59,984 bases of DNA, from NCBI GenBank assembly GCA_945487035.1, contig CALYTI010000010.1, positions 1 to 59,984 on the forward strand, read 5' to 3'. A program made the position numbers and the translations under genes. This document shows, one piece after another, positions 45,173 to 54,900 of the stretch (within the stretch, counting starts at the first letter, position 1; each line of letters opens with the position of its first letter). The notes under the pieces are model-generated. The model had not been told where the DNA came from. It saw only the letters and a list, made by a program, of their open reading frames with translations, and did no database searches. The stretch comes from an uncultured Bacteroidales bacterium. Its GTDB lineage: Bacteria; Bacteroidota; Bacteroidia; Bacteroidales; UBA932.

Positions 45173-45622
45173 TTACCCGCGCTCGAGTTCGCGGCGGAGG
45201 TCCTTCTCGCGGATGGTGGCGCGCTTGTCGTATTCCTTTTTACCCTTGGCTAGGGCGATGCGCACTTTGGCGTAGCCGTTGTCAGAGATATAGGCACTCA
45301 CAGCGACAATTGTGTTGCCTTTGGCCTTAACTTCCTGCGCAAGATGACGGAGTTCCCGCTTGGTTAGCAAAAGTTTGCGGTCGCGAACCGGGTCGTGTCC
45401 GCCCCAGGAAGCCCAGAAGTAGGTGGCGATATTCATTCCGCGAAGGTACAGTTCCCCGCCTTCGAAATAGCAGAACGCATCCTGAAGGGAGGCCTTGCCG
45501 GCCCGCAGGGACTTGATTTCCGTGCCTACCAGCACAATCCCGGCATCGTATGTCTCGAGAAACTCGTAGTCATACGACGCCTTTTTGTTGTTGATCTGTA
45601 CCTTGCTTTTAGCTTTTGGCAT
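45173..45622 (-). CDS. smpB: SsrA-binding protein SmpB
   Basis: Delivers tmRNA to stalled ribosomes. Start 45622 (MPKAKSKVQINNKKASYDYE) follows a -7 box by 7 bp; an upstream ATG at 45640 would lie before the promoter. Motifs: GIVLVGTEIKSLRAGKASLQ, LYLRGMNIATY, RKLLLTKRELRHLAQEVKAK and the basic tail KGKKEYDKRATIREKD. Length 149 aa is typical. The SmpB usual partner ssrA was not seen in the window. Confidence 0.97.
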   Translation of the reverse strand: MPKAKSKVQINNKKASYDYEFLETYDAGIVLVGTEIKSLRAGKASLQDAFCYFEGGELYLRGMNIATYFWASWGGHDPVRDRKLLLTKRELRHLAQEVKAKGNTIVAVSAYISDNGYAKVRIALAKGKKEYDKRATIREKDLRRELERG

Positions 45623-45629
45623 AACCTGA

Positions 45630-45637
45630 CAAATATA
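45630..45637 (-). promoter_or_regulatory. -7 box for smpB
   Basis: TATATTTG on the minus strand matches TAnnTTTG fully, 7 bp before the smpB ATG. The leader would be nearly absent, as at mrcA. Confidence 0.5.
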
Positions 45638-45703
45638 CACAAATTCTACGAATCCCCCTCGCTCGTACGGCAGGACGAAACCGCCGCTCAGGCTGTCCGA
45701 AAC

Positions 45704-46897
45704 CTATTTCAACAGACTCGCGAGATAATCGCACTTGGCCTTGTTGCCCAGGGTCTTAGTGAGGTCGCAGGAGAGCTTTACGCAGTCGTGCCACTCGCGG
45801 AGCTCCGTAATGCGGCACTTGGTCAGCTTGATGACTATGTTCATCGGCTGGCATCCTGTCACATCACAGGTAAGGAATGTGCCCACTCCGTAGGAATCCT
45901 GCACCCTTCCGGCACAGTAGCGGTGAATCTCCAGTGCGCGCTCGATGTTGAGCCCGTTGCTGAACACCACCTGTTTGGTTGCAGGGTCAATTCCGAGGGA
46001 TTTGTACTTGGAGATAATCAGCTCAATCTGCTCCTCCTCCTTTCCGCTGTCCACGCGCAGGCCCTTGTACATCATAGCCATCCTCTTGGACAGATTGGAG
46101 AAGAACACCTTGTCCCCGAAGCAGTCGTAAAGGAAAATCCCGTTGTCCCCGTCAAACACATCGGAGAACTTCTTCATTACATTGTAGTTGGCTTCGAACA
46201 CTCCGCTCACATTTTCCTCGAAGGAAATAAGCTGGTGGGACATCGTTCCCAGAGGGCTCACCCCATATTTCATTGCAAACCACACATTGCTCGTACCGGT
46301 CAGCTTGCCCGGCCAAGGGCGTGACTCATAGACTTCTTTCATCACGCGTATTACCATATCCTGGTGTGCATAGCTCAGGCGCCTGCGGGTGCCCATATCT
46401 CCCAGAATCAGTCCGCCCCCGAAGATGCTCTCCATCTTCTCGCGGGTGCGCTGCTCCTCAAGTGCCGCATCGTAGCGGTCAAGGTCACCGCGCAGTATGT
46501 GCATAAGCTCGCTGATGCAGGACAGCAGAGGCATTTCCCACATAATCGTGGAGAACCATTTGCCGTGCACGCTGATCTGCAGATGCCCCTCGGCATCCTG
46601 CTCGATGTCCACTTCCGCCGGATTGAAGCGGTAGCCCTTCAGGAAAGTGAAGTACCACAGAGGCAGGTACACGCAGTGGTCCGTCATATATCGGATTTCC
46701 TCATCCGTAATCACGACACTGCGCATATACTCCACCTGCTCGCGCAGAAGCTCGGCAAAGCCCTGGGGATAGACGGTGGAGTTGCGGTCAATGAAAGTAT
46801 ATTCAACCTCCGCACGCGGGTAGGTCTTCATTACGTAGTACTGGCAGGTAAAGGTATAAAGGTCGTTGTCAGTGAAATGGGTAATGAGCTGTCTCAT
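45704..46897 (-). CDS. pncB: Nicotinate phosphoribosyltransferase
   Basis: Converts nicotinate to nicotinate mononucleotide in NAD salvage. Start 46897 (MRQLITHFTDNDLYTFTCQY) is the family N-terminus, 4 bp after the metK stop. Motifs: FIDRNSTVYP, GTRRRLSYAHQDMVIRV, LTGTSNVWFAMKYGVSPLGT, FDGDNGIFLYDCFGD, RVDSGKEEEQIELI and VFSNGLNIERALEI. Length 397 aa is normal. It is probably cotranscribed with metK and so would share its leader control. Confidence 0.95.
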   Translation of the reverse strand: MRQLITHFTDNDLYTFTCQYYVMKTYPRAEVEYTFIDRNSTVYPQGFAELLREQVEYMRSVVITDEEIRYMTDHCVYLPLWYFTFLKGYRFNPAEVDIEQDAEGHLQISVHGKWFSTIMWEMPLLSCISELMHILRGDLDRYDAALEEQRTREKMESIFGGGLILGDMGTRRRLSYAHQDMVIRVMKEVYESRPWPGKLTGTSNVWFAMKYGVSPLGTMSHQLISFEENVSGVFEANYNVMKKFSDVFDGDNGIFLYDCFGDKVFFSNLSKRMAMMYKGLRVDSGKEEEQIELIISKYKSLGIDPATKQVVFSNGLNIERALEIHRYCAGRVQDSYGVGTFLTCDVTGCQPMNIVIKLTKCRITELREWHDCVKLSCDLTKTLGNKAKCDYLASLLK

Positions 46898-46901
46898 AGA
46901 C

Positions 46902-48161
46902 TTATAGATTAAATGCTTCGCGGACGGCATCCACATAGTCGAGCTTCTCCCAGCCGAAGAACTGGAGCCCGTCCTTTACATAAGGCTGGCGCCCCATATG
47001 GCCGTAAGCCGCCGTCGGCTCATATATAGGATTTTTCAGGCCGAAGCGCTCCACGATGGCGGCAGGACGCAGGTCAAATATTTCACCTATCTTCTGTGCA
47101 ATATAGGCATCCGTGGCCTCGCCCTTGGCACTCGAAATGCCGCTCTGCGTCTGCGGCTGGACCTTCGCCGTGCCGTAGGTATCCACAAAGATGCTCACGG
47201 GCTCGGCCACTCCGATGGCGTAGGCCAGCTGCACGAGCACTTCGTCCGCAACGCCAGCAGCAACGAGGTTTTTGGCAATATGGCGCGCCGCATAGGCCGC
47301 GGACCTGTCCACCTTGGACGGGTCCTTGCCGGAGAATGCGCCGCCACCGTGGGCTCCGCGTCCACCGTAGGTATCAACGATAATCTTCCTTCCGGTAAGG
47401 CCGGTATCTCCCGCAGGCCCGCCGATGACGAACTTGCCGGTAGGGTTGACGTGGAGCAGGAACTCCCCGTCGAAGAGTTTCGCGGTGCGCTCAGGAAGGG
47501 AGGCAATAAGGCGCGGGAGCACTATTTCGCGCACATCGCGCTCAATCCTCTCGTGCATACGCTCGTCCGTGTCGAACTCGTCATGCTGGGTGGAGAGCAC
47601 TATGGTATGGATGCGCAGAGGCTGGTGCTTCCCGCCGAACTCAACGGTAAACTGGCTCTTAGCGTCCGGGCGCAGATAAGGCATAGGGCTGGCGGGTTCC
47701 CTGCGTATGTCGGCCAGTACCTGAAGCAGCCTGTGCGAAAGGGAGAGAGCCAGAGGCATATAGTCCTCCGTGTCGCGGCAGGCATAGCCGAACATCATTC
47801 CCTGGTCGCCGGCACCCTGCTCCTCGGGAGTGGTGCGTACGACTCCGCGGTTGATGTCCGCGCTCTGCTCGTGAATCGTGGAGATAATGCCGCAGGAATC
47901 TGCGTCAAACTTGTATTCTGCCTTGGTGTAGCCTATGCGGCGTATGACCTTGCGCACGGTTTCCTGAATGTCCACATAGGCGTGGTCTGAACGAACCTCG
48001 CCGCCGACTACCACGAGTCCTGCGGTGCAGAAGGTTTCGCACGCTACTTTTGCCTCAGGGTCCTGCCTGAGGAATTCATCAAGGATGGCATCTGAAATCT
48101 GGTCAGCGACTTTGTCCGGGTGACCTTCGGAGACAGACTCCGATGTAAAGAGATAGTTCAT
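46902..48161 (-). CDS. metK: S-adenosylmethionine synthetase
   Basis: Makes SAM from methionine and ATP. Start 48161 gives the universal N-terminus ([20 protein letters not shown]); the frame runs further up only through the leader. Motifs: [48 protein letters not shown] and [20 protein letters not shown]. Length 419 aa. The leader carries a SAM-II candidate ending 2 bases before the ATG. Confidence 0.98.
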   Translation of the reverse strand: MNYLFTSESVSEGHPDKVADQISDAILDEFLRQDPEAKVACETFCTAGLVVVGGEVRSDHAYVDIQETVRKVIRRIGYTKAEYKFDADSCGIISTIHEQSADINRGVVRTTPEEQGAGDQGMMFGYACRDTEDYMPLALSLSHRLLQVLADIRREPASPMPYLRPDAKSQFTVEFGGKHQPLRIHTIVLSTQHDEFDTDERMHERIERDVREIVLPRLIASLPERTAKLFDGEFLLHVNPTGKFVIGGPAGDTGLTGRKIIVDTYGGRGAHGGGAFSGKDPSKVDRSAAYAARHIAKNLVAAGVADEVLVQLAYAIGVAEPVSIFVDTYGTAKVQPQTQSGISSAKGEATDAYIAQKIGEIFDLRPAAIVERFGLKNPIYEPTAAYGHMGRQPYVKDGLQFFGWEKLDYVDAVREAFNL

Positions 48162-48163
48162 AA

Positions 48164-48215
48164 TTTTTAGCATTTTTTGTACGAGGTTGCAAGCATACAA
48201 ATCTGTCCTCTCGTA
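48164..48215 (-). promoter_or_regulatory. SAM-II riboswitch candidate in the metK leader
   Basis: Read on the minus strand: stem P1 is TACGAG (48215-48210) with CTCGTA (48185-48180). The loop holds GATTT, six bases, then TTGCA, the same arrangement as the SAM-II loop (GAUUU...UUGCA). After P1 comes AAAAAATGCTAAAAA, matching the conserved AAAUG-n-GCUAAA 3' strand that forms the pseudoknot. It ends directly before the start codon, where SAM-II elements block ribosome binding. Gene context (SAM synthetase) fits feedback control. The comparison is from memory of the motif; the pseudoknot was not modelled. Confidence 0.6.
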
Positions 48216-48230
48216 TTTCAATTTCGCCTG

Positions 48231-48238
48231 CAAAGGTA
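48231..48238 (-). promoter_or_regulatory. -7 box for metK-pncB
   Basis: TACCTTTG on the minus strand matches TAnnTTTG fully and gives a leader of about 65 nt that would contain the whole SAM-II candidate. Confidence 0.55.
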
Positions 48239-48248
48239 GCAATAAAAA

Positions 48249-48279
48249 TTTTGTTATTTGTAAAAAAGCAGTAAATTTG
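48249..48279 (+). promoter_or_regulatory. Consensus promoter for the leader RNA and first Oar-like receptor
   Basis: TTTTG (48249-48253), 18 bases, TAAATTTG (48272-48279): both boxes match the Bacteroidota consensus. Transcription should start near 48284. It is divergent from and interleaved with the metK promoter region. Confidence 0.65.
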
Positions 48280-48283
48280 CGCC

Positions 48284-48416
48284 CGGTTAGCAGTCATTAC
48301 TATGTTGAATCGATTTATCTATTTCTTCAAGAATGAGACGGATAGGCTTTCGGGCTGCTATCTTTACGCATATCACACCCATACCGGCTGCACTCCCTGC
48401 AGTCGGATTTTTTTTG
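48284..48416 (+). ncRNA. Candidate attenuated leader or small RNA, about 130 nt
   Basis: Bounded by a consensus promoter and a strong intrinsic terminator (48384-48415). A further stem GATAG...CTATC with inner GC pairs is seen around 48340-48362. No second promoter box lies between the terminator and the receptor ATG at 48449, so the receptor seems to depend on readthrough, or the RNA acts on its own. It matches no riboswitch class that I recognise. Confidence 0.45.
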
Positions 48417-48445
48417 CTCGGACAACATTATACCAACTTTATTAA
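48302..48445 (+). CDS. Possible 47-aa leader peptide ahead of the Oar-like receptor
   Basis: ATG at 48302, about 18 nt after the predicted transcript start, opens 47 codons rich in Tyr, Phe and Thr/His (FIYFF, CYLYAYHTHTGCTPC). The frame runs through the terminator hairpin (codons 28-38) and stops 3 bp before the receptor ATG. This geometry would let translation disrupt the terminator and couple to the receptor start. No ribosome site is obvious and such a short ORF may be chance. Confidence 0.25.
   Translation: MLNRFIYFFKNETDRLSGCYLYAYHTHTGCTPCSRIFFARTTLYQLY
48384..48415 (+). terminator. Intrinsic terminator in the receptor leader
   Basis: Arms CCGGCTGCA (48384-48392) and TGCAGTCGG (48398-48406) form 9 pairs including one G-U around CTCCC, followed by A and eight T (48408-48415). 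It lies upstream of the coding region, which is the layout of an attenuator. Confidence 0.75.
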
Positions 48446-48448
48446 TTT

Positions 48449-51400
48449 ATGTTAAAAATGTTCAAAAAACTCTTCACTGCCGTTGCAGCCCTCCTCATCG
48501 GAGTCGCAGCATCAGCACAGTTTACCACCTCTTCCATCGGTGGTAAGGTGACAGATGAGTCCGGTGCGCCTCTCGCAGGTGCTACCGTAGTGGCTCTCCA
48601 CACTCCTTCAGGAACCCAGTACTATGCTGTGGCAAACTCTGAAGGTCGTTACTCAATCCAGGGTATGCGTCCTGGTGGACCTTACGAGCTGACCGTTTCC
48701 CTTATCGGTTCCCAGACCGTAAAGTTCGAGGACATCACCCTCGCACTCGGTGAGAGCTACAATCAGGATGCTTACCTCGTAACAGCAGCCTTCGAGCTTG
48801 ACGAGGTTGTCGTTTCCGCTACGGCCAACACCCGCTTCTCACAGCAGAAGACCGGCGCTTCCGTAAACGTTTCCAACAGGGAGATGAACGAGCTTCCTTC
48901 TGTAAGCCGCAGCATCACCGACCTCACAAAGCTTTCTCCTTATGCAAACGGAATGAGCTTCGCAGGTGGTGACGGACGTTCTACCAACTTCACTGTGGAC
49001 GGTGCAAACCTCAACAACAACTTCGGTCTTACCTCAAACCTTCCTGGTGGCGGTACTCCTATCTCCATCGATGCTCTCGAGGAAATCCAGCTCGTTGTTG
49101 CTCCTTATGATGTACGTCAGAGCAACTTCGTAGGCGGCGGTATCAACGCTATCACAAAGTCCGGTACCAACACCTACAAGGCTACAGCATACGCTTACTA
49201 TCACGATGAGAACCTTCGTGGAAACAAGATTGGCGACACCGATCTTGGAGAAAGGGACCCGGAGATGAACAAGACCTTCGGTTTCACCGTCGGTGGTCCT
49301 ATCATCAAGAACAAGCTCTTCTTCTTCGTGAACTTCGAGTCATCCAAGCAGCCTCAGCAGACAATCCCGTTCCGTGCAGCCACGGATGAGGATGTCGCAG
49401 CCAAAAAGGCCGGCGAAGGCAATATCTCCAAGACTACTGCTTCTGAGATGCAGAAGGTGTCCGAGTATGTGAAGAAGACCTACGGCTACGACACAGGCTC
49501 ATGGACCGACTTCCCTGGTGGAATCGAGAATACCAAGATTCTCGCCCGTGTTGACTGGAACATCAGCGACGAGCACAAGCTCAGCGTTCGTTTCAACAAC
49601 ACTACCAACACCACCTGGTACGCTCCTAACGGAAACTCTTGCGACGACGGTCTTCGCAACAAGGCATTCAACCGTTCCAGCCTCGAGTCTATGGCTTTTG
49701 CCAACAACATGTACAGCCAGCAGAACGACATTATGACCGTGGCAGGAGAGCTCAACAGCCGTCTGAGCGACAGACTCTCAAACCGCTTCATCGCCACTTA
49801 CACCGCAATCAACGACCAGCGCGGAAGCAACTCTGCCATCTTCCCTCACATCGACATTATGGACGGTCCTAACCGTGAAGACATTCTTAACGGTTCTAAA
49901 TACAGCAACTCTCCGATGATGTCTCTCGGTTATGAGCTCTTCACCTACAACAACGGTGTGAAGAACAATGTGTTCAGCATCCAGGACAACATCACCTACA
50001 CCCTCGGAGACCACCACATTGTTGCCGGTGCAAGCTACGAGTTCCAGAAGGCTTCCAACTCTTACATGCGTAACGGTACCATCTACTACCGCTATGCAAG
50101 TATGGATGACTTCGTAAACGGCCGTAAACCGCTTTCAGCCTGCCTTACCATCGGTAACAACGGTGACCCTAACCCTCGCGGAGAGGTTGCATACAGCCAG
50201 ATTGGTGCTTATCTGCAGGATGAGTGGTCTGTAGCCAACAACTTCAAGCTCACCTACGGTATTCGCGCCGATATGATTGCATTCGACAACAGCACCATCC
50301 TTACCAACAACGCAATCAAGGCCCTTGACTTCGGTGGACAGCACATCGACACCGGACGCTACGCCAACACCCGCGTTCAGTTCTCTCCACGTGTAGGTTT
50401 CAACTGGGATGTAATGGAAGACAAGAGCCTCATCGTTCGCGGTGGCGCAGGTCTGTTCCAGGGCCGTCTCCCTCTGGTGTTCTTCACCAACATGCCTCAG
50501 AGTGCAGGAATGATTCAGACCTCAAGGAACTTTGCCGCCATCAACTCCGATGGAACCGCCAATGCAGACGGCATTGCCGCTATCGACAAGCTCTACGATC
50601 CTGCTACCGGCAAGATCATCACCGACGTCAAAGAAGCAGCCAAGGCTCTCGGCATCAACACTACCGTAACTCCTGAAGACGGTCAGGTGTCCCTTGGTGC
50701 AAAGAACAGCGTTGTGGGCGTTGACGAGAACTTCCGTATGCCTCATCAGGCCAAGATTTCCCTTGCAGCAGATTACACTGTTCCGGTTAACTTCCCTCTC
50801 ACCCTCACAGCAGAAGGTATGTTCACCAAGACCCTCTACGGAGTACGCCTTGCCGACATCAACCTCAATGACGAGGTGGTTCTTGCAAAGAACAGCGACG
50901 GAAGCTATGTCAACGGCTTTGCCGGTGCTGACAACCGTGTAAACTACAAGAATCTTCCTAATGATTACAAGTATCAGAACCTCAAGGGTGCATACGTGCT
51001 TACCAATTCCAACCAGGGATACGGCTACACTCTCGCACTCTCTGCAAAGGCTCAGCCGATGAAGAACCTCAACCTCAGCGCTTCCTATGTTCACACTGAG
51101 GGTAAGGAAGTTTCCACTATGCCTGGTTCTGCAGCAGCATCCGCATTCGAGGGACTGTACACTGTCAACGGTGCCAACTATGCAACCCTGCAGCGCAGCC
51201 GCTATGTGATTCCGGACAAGTTCACCGCCAACATCAACTACTTCCTGCCTATCTCCATCTTCGGTGGCGACGGTCTTCACCTTGACCTCTACTACACCGC
51301 TTACTCAGCAGGCGGTTACAGCTACGCTTACGCAAACGATATGAACGGAGACGGCAACACCGCCGACCTGATGTACATCTATCCGTCCGGCGCAGATGTG

Positions 51401-51910
51401 AACTTCGTTGAGCATACCTATACAAACGGAAAGAGCGGCGATAAACTTGAGACCTATGGTAAACTTTCAGTGGATGAGCAGATTGCAGCTTACGACAAGT
51501 ACCTTGCTCAGGACAAGTATCTCAGCAGCCACAAGGGACAGTATGCAGAGGCCAACGCCGCACGCTCACCATTCGTTCACCGCTTCGACCTGCGCGTAGC
51601 TGAAGACTTCAGCTTCAAGGTTGCCGGAACCAAGCACAACTTCCAGCTCAGCCTCTCAATCGAGAATCTCGGAAACCTGCTCAACAGCAACTGGGGTGTA
51701 CGCAAGTGGTCTGCATACCAGACCGGTACCGACATTACCGCCATCACTCCTCTCACCTATGCAGGTACCGATGCCTCCGGCAAGCCGACATTCTACATGA
51801 CTCCTACCGACGGCAAGATAGCTATGCCTGAGAGCAGCTACTCAAAGAACTTTGCAAGCCGTACCGAGTGCTGGCAGATTCTCGTGGGAATCAAGTATCT
51901 TTTCAACTAA
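48449..51910 (+). CDS. Oar-like TonB-dependent outer membrane receptor (first paralogue)
   Basis: Signal peptide MFKKLFTAVAALLIGVAASA (ATG 48449 or 48458), then a carboxypeptidase-regulatory-like domain (TTSSIGGKVTDESGAPLAGA, TPSGTQYYAVANSEGRYSI), a linker ELDEVVVSA, a plug (TDLTKLSPYANG, FTVDGANLNNNFG, IDALEEIQLVVAPYDVRQS, GGGINAITKSGTN) and a large barrel to VGIKYLFN. These are features of the Oar/Omp121 branch, not of SusC; no SusD gene accompanies it. The ligand is unknown; Oar proteins of other phyla are tied to protein secretion and adhesion. Length 1153 aa. Codon use (AAC, AAG, GGT) looks like that of an abundant protein. A terminator follows. Confidence 0.9.
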   Translation: MLKMFKKLFTAVAALLIGVAASAQFTTSSIGGKVTDESGAPLAGATVVALHTPSGTQYYAVANSEGRYSIQGMRPGGPYELTVSLIGSQTVKFEDITLALGESYNQDAYLVTAAFELDEVVVSATANTRFSQQKTGASVNVSNREMNELPSVSRSITDLTKLSPYANGMSFAGGDGRSTNFTVDGANLNNNFGLTSNLPGGGTPISIDALEEIQLVVAPYDVRQSNFVGGGINAITKSGTNTYKATAYAYYHDENLRGNKIGDTDLGERDPEMNKTFGFTVGGPIIKNKLFFFVNFESSKQPQQTIPFRAATDEDVAAKKAGEGNISKTTASEMQKVSEYVKKTYGYDTGSWTDFPGGIENTKILARVDWNISDEHKLSVRFNNTTNTTWYAPNGNSCDDGLRNKAFNRSSLESMAFANNMYSQQNDIMTVAGELNSRLSDRLSNRFIATYTAINDQRGSNSAIFPHIDIMDGPNREDILNGSKYSNSPMMSLGYELFTYNNGVKNNVFSIQDNITYTLGDHHIVAGASYEFQKASNSYMRNGTIYYRYASMDDFVNGRKPLSACLTIGNNGDPNPRGEVAYSQIGAYLQDEWSVANNFKLTYGIRADMIAFDNSTILTNNAIKALDFGGQHIDTGRYANTRVQFSPRVGFNWDVMEDKSLIVRGGAGLFQGRLPLVFFTNMPQSAGMIQTSRNFAAINSDGTANADGIAAIDKLYDPATGKIITDVKEAAKALGINTTVTPEDGQVSLGAKNSVVGVDENFRMPHQAKISLAADYTVPVNFPLTLTAEGMFTKTLYGVRLADINLNDEVVLAKNSDGSYVNGFAGADNRVNYKNLPNDYKYQNLKGAYVLTNSNQGYGYTLALSAKAQPMKNLNLSASYVHTEGKEVSTMPGSAAASAFEGLYTVNGANYATLQRSRYVIPDKFTANINYFLPISIFGGDGLHLDLYYTAYSAGGYSYAYANDMNGDGNTADLMYIYPSGADVNFVEHTYTNGKSGDKLETYGKLSVDEQIAAYDKYLAQDKYLSSHKGQYAEANAARSPFVHRFDLRVAEDFSFKVAGTKHNFQLSLSIENLGNLLNSNWGVRKWSAYQTGTDITAITPLTYAGTDASGKPTFYMTPTDGKIAMPESSYSKNFASRTECWQILVGIKYLFN

Positions 51911-51931
51911 AGAAATGATTTGAATTATTGG

Positions 51932-51964
51932 ACGGATGCCCCTTTGCGGCATCCGTTTTTTTTT
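51932..51964 (+). terminator. Intrinsic terminator after the first Oar-like gene
   Basis: ACGGATGCC (51932-51940) and GGCATCCGT (51948-51956) form a perfect 9-bp stem around CCTTTGC, followed by nine T in all (51956-51964). It lies 21 bp after the stop. Confidence 0.9.
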
Positions 51965-51973
51965 GTATATTTG
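51943..51973 (+). promoter_or_regulatory. Consensus promoter for the second Oar-like operon, nested in the terminator
   Basis: TTTG at 51943-51946 lies in the loop of the preceding terminator; after 19 bases comes TATATTTG (51966-51973). Both boxes and the spacing are consensus. The ATG is 24 bp downstream. Confidence 0.75.
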
Positions 51974-51997
51974 CGGCAAATCAATACTAACTGACGA

Positions 51998-54900
51998 ATG
52001 ACAAAATTTTTGAAGGCCCTGGTAGCCGTTCTGACTACTATCCTTTGCGTCTCGCCTGCATTTGCCCAGGTGACGACATCTTCTGTAAGCGGTATTGTGA
52101 CAGATGAGAACGGAGCCCCACTTGAGGGTTCCGTTATTATTGCTGTCCATACCCCGACAGGCTCGCAGTACTATGCCGTAGCAAACAGCTCCGGCCAATA
52201 CTTCATCAACGGTATGCGTACCGGCGGCCCTTACGAGGTGGAGATTTCCTTCCTCGGAATGGAGGCGCGTCGCTACACTGACATCACTCTCAAGCTTGGT
52301 GAAACTTACGAAATCAATGCTTCCCTCAAGGCAAGCAACGAGCTCGATGCTGTGGTGGTGGTGAGCGAAAGCAGTTTCAACGCCAGCAAGACCGGCGCAG
52401 GCTCAAGCTTCAGTCTCCGCCAGGTGGAGCAGATGCCGTCAATCAGCAAGAGCGTGCTCGATATTGTAAAGTTTACCCCTCAGGCAGCTTCCAGTAAGCA
52501 GGGAGGTATGTCCATCGGAGGTGCCAGCCCGCGCTACAATTCCTTCCAGATAGATGGTGCTGTAGCCAATGACTCCTTCGGACTTTCCAGTGACGGTATG
52601 AACGGTGCGAATGTTGGCGCCAACCCTATTTCTCTCGACGCTATCGAGGAAATTCAGGTTGTCGTAGCTCCTTTCGACGTGCGTCAGAGCGGATTTACCG
52701 GAGGCGGAATCAATGCCATCACCAAGTCCGGTACCAACAAGGTCAAGGGAACCTTCTACAGCCGTTACTATGATCAGAATTTCATCGGAACCACCCCTGG
52801 TCCTACCGATTTGAACGACCCGTTCGCACTTTCATCTCTTGACCCTATTCTCGATGCAGATGGCAACAAGACAGGGGAGGGAAGGCGTACCAAATATGAT
52901 CAGCAGCTGACCGAAACCTATGGTTTTACACTTGGAGCTCCTATTGTCAAGAACAAGCTTTTCGTATTCTTGAGTGCCGAGTATTACAACAATACCCAGC
53001 CGAATATCTACTCTCCTGTCGCCGGTTCTTACGAAGACCAGGATACCAGACTCCTCAAGACTCCTATTACAATCGGTGGAGAAGAGCATAAATACTTCGA
53101 CTCTGCGGTCGCCCAGGAGGCCATTGACCTCTATCTCAAGTACTACACCAACAATGGCCTGGATGCCAATGGAGTAAAGGTTGTAGAAGGCTTTGATCTT
53201 CAGAAAACGCACAAGAAGTCCCTCAACACTCTTGCCCGTATCGACTGGAACATCAATGAAGACAACAAATTGATGTTGCGCTACCAGCTTCTTGATGCCA
53301 ACAACGAGAGTCGCGGCCAGGGAGCGAAGACATATTACTTCAACAACTCCAATTACGACAGGGTCAACAGGACTCACACCATCGTAGGAGAGCTCAACAG
53401 CCGCATCAGCGACAATATCTCCAATGAGCTCCGTGCGACGGCGGTGCTTGTAAATGAAGTGCGCACGACTCCTTATGCAGCACCTACCATCTATACCTCC
53501 GGTGATAATACCGTCCTTGACCTCGGTACCCACTATTGCTCATATATCAACAAGATATTGACCAATACCTACACTCTCACGGATAACCTGACCATTGCCC
53601 TTGGCAATCACACCATTACCGCAGGAACTCACAATGAGCTTTATTCCTTTGCAAATGCTTACCGCACCTATGCGACAGGTCAGTTCTATTTCAGTGAAAT
53701 GAATGACTACTTCCTGCAGACTCCGGACAATATCACAGCTTCCGAGTACCGTTACAACTACGCAGACCCTACAGTAGAGGGAGTTACCGGACCGGACTGG
53801 TTCGCAACCACCTACGCTCTGCAGCTCGGACTTTACCTCCAGGACGAATGGAAGCCAAGCCGTGACTTCACCCTCACCTACGGTATTCGCGCAGATGTCC
53901 CTATGCTTCTCAACAAGCCTACGACCAATCCTGACTACAATGCGAATGCGGCTGTTTATTCTACAGACCCTTCCGAGCAGGTGGGCATAATCCCTGACGC
54001 TCAGATTCTCTGGTCCCCACGTGTCGGTTTCCGCTGGTTCGCTGACGAGGAGCACAAGACTCTGCTTCGCGGAGGTGTCGGTCTCTTCACCGGACGCGTT
54101 CCTTTCGTATGGTTGTCCAACGCCTACAACAACACCGGAATGGAAACCAAGTCCCTTGATATCAAGGATAAGAATATGCTTGCTCTCCTTCCTATCACTA
54201 CCGACCCGTACAACGACATAGTTCTCGGAAACAAGTTTACCTGGTACAAGAACGAGGCTACCGGAAAGAGCGTTGCCAAGGCAGATGCCTTTGATGCCAA
54301 CGGCAATCTCAAGGAAGGAATAGTAGCTGTCAAGGGACTTCAGGGTTCAGGCGCAGGCCAGACCATCAATACCCTTTCCAAGAACTTCAAGTATCCTCAG
54401 GTATTCCGTGCGAACATCGGTCTCGACCAGGAGTTTGAGGGAGGATGGAAGATAACTCTCGACGCTCTCTTCAGCAAGACTTTCAACAATATCTATTTCA
54501 GAAACATTGCTCTTGAGCAGAAGGGCAGTATCCTTCCTGTCGGCTCTTCCAATCCTGATGTCGCCGCACCTTTCTACGCTGCCAAGACCAGTGACTACAG
54601 TACTATCATTTCCCTTGGCAACACGAACCTCGGATATTCATATTCCCTCTCTGCAAAGCTTGAAAAGCATTTCAACTTCGGTCTTGATTTGATGGCAGCT
54701 TACACCTATGGTCACAGCTACTCCTGCAACGACGGACTCAGCTCTCAGGCACATTCCAACCTCAGTACCCTCAAGTCTGTGGATATCAACAACCCTGAGC
54801 TCTCATACTCCATCTTCGACCAGCCTCACAAGGTCAGCGGAGTTGCGATGTACACTTCTCCAAGCTATGCCGGAGGCCTTATGCGCACCAGCGTTTCCCT

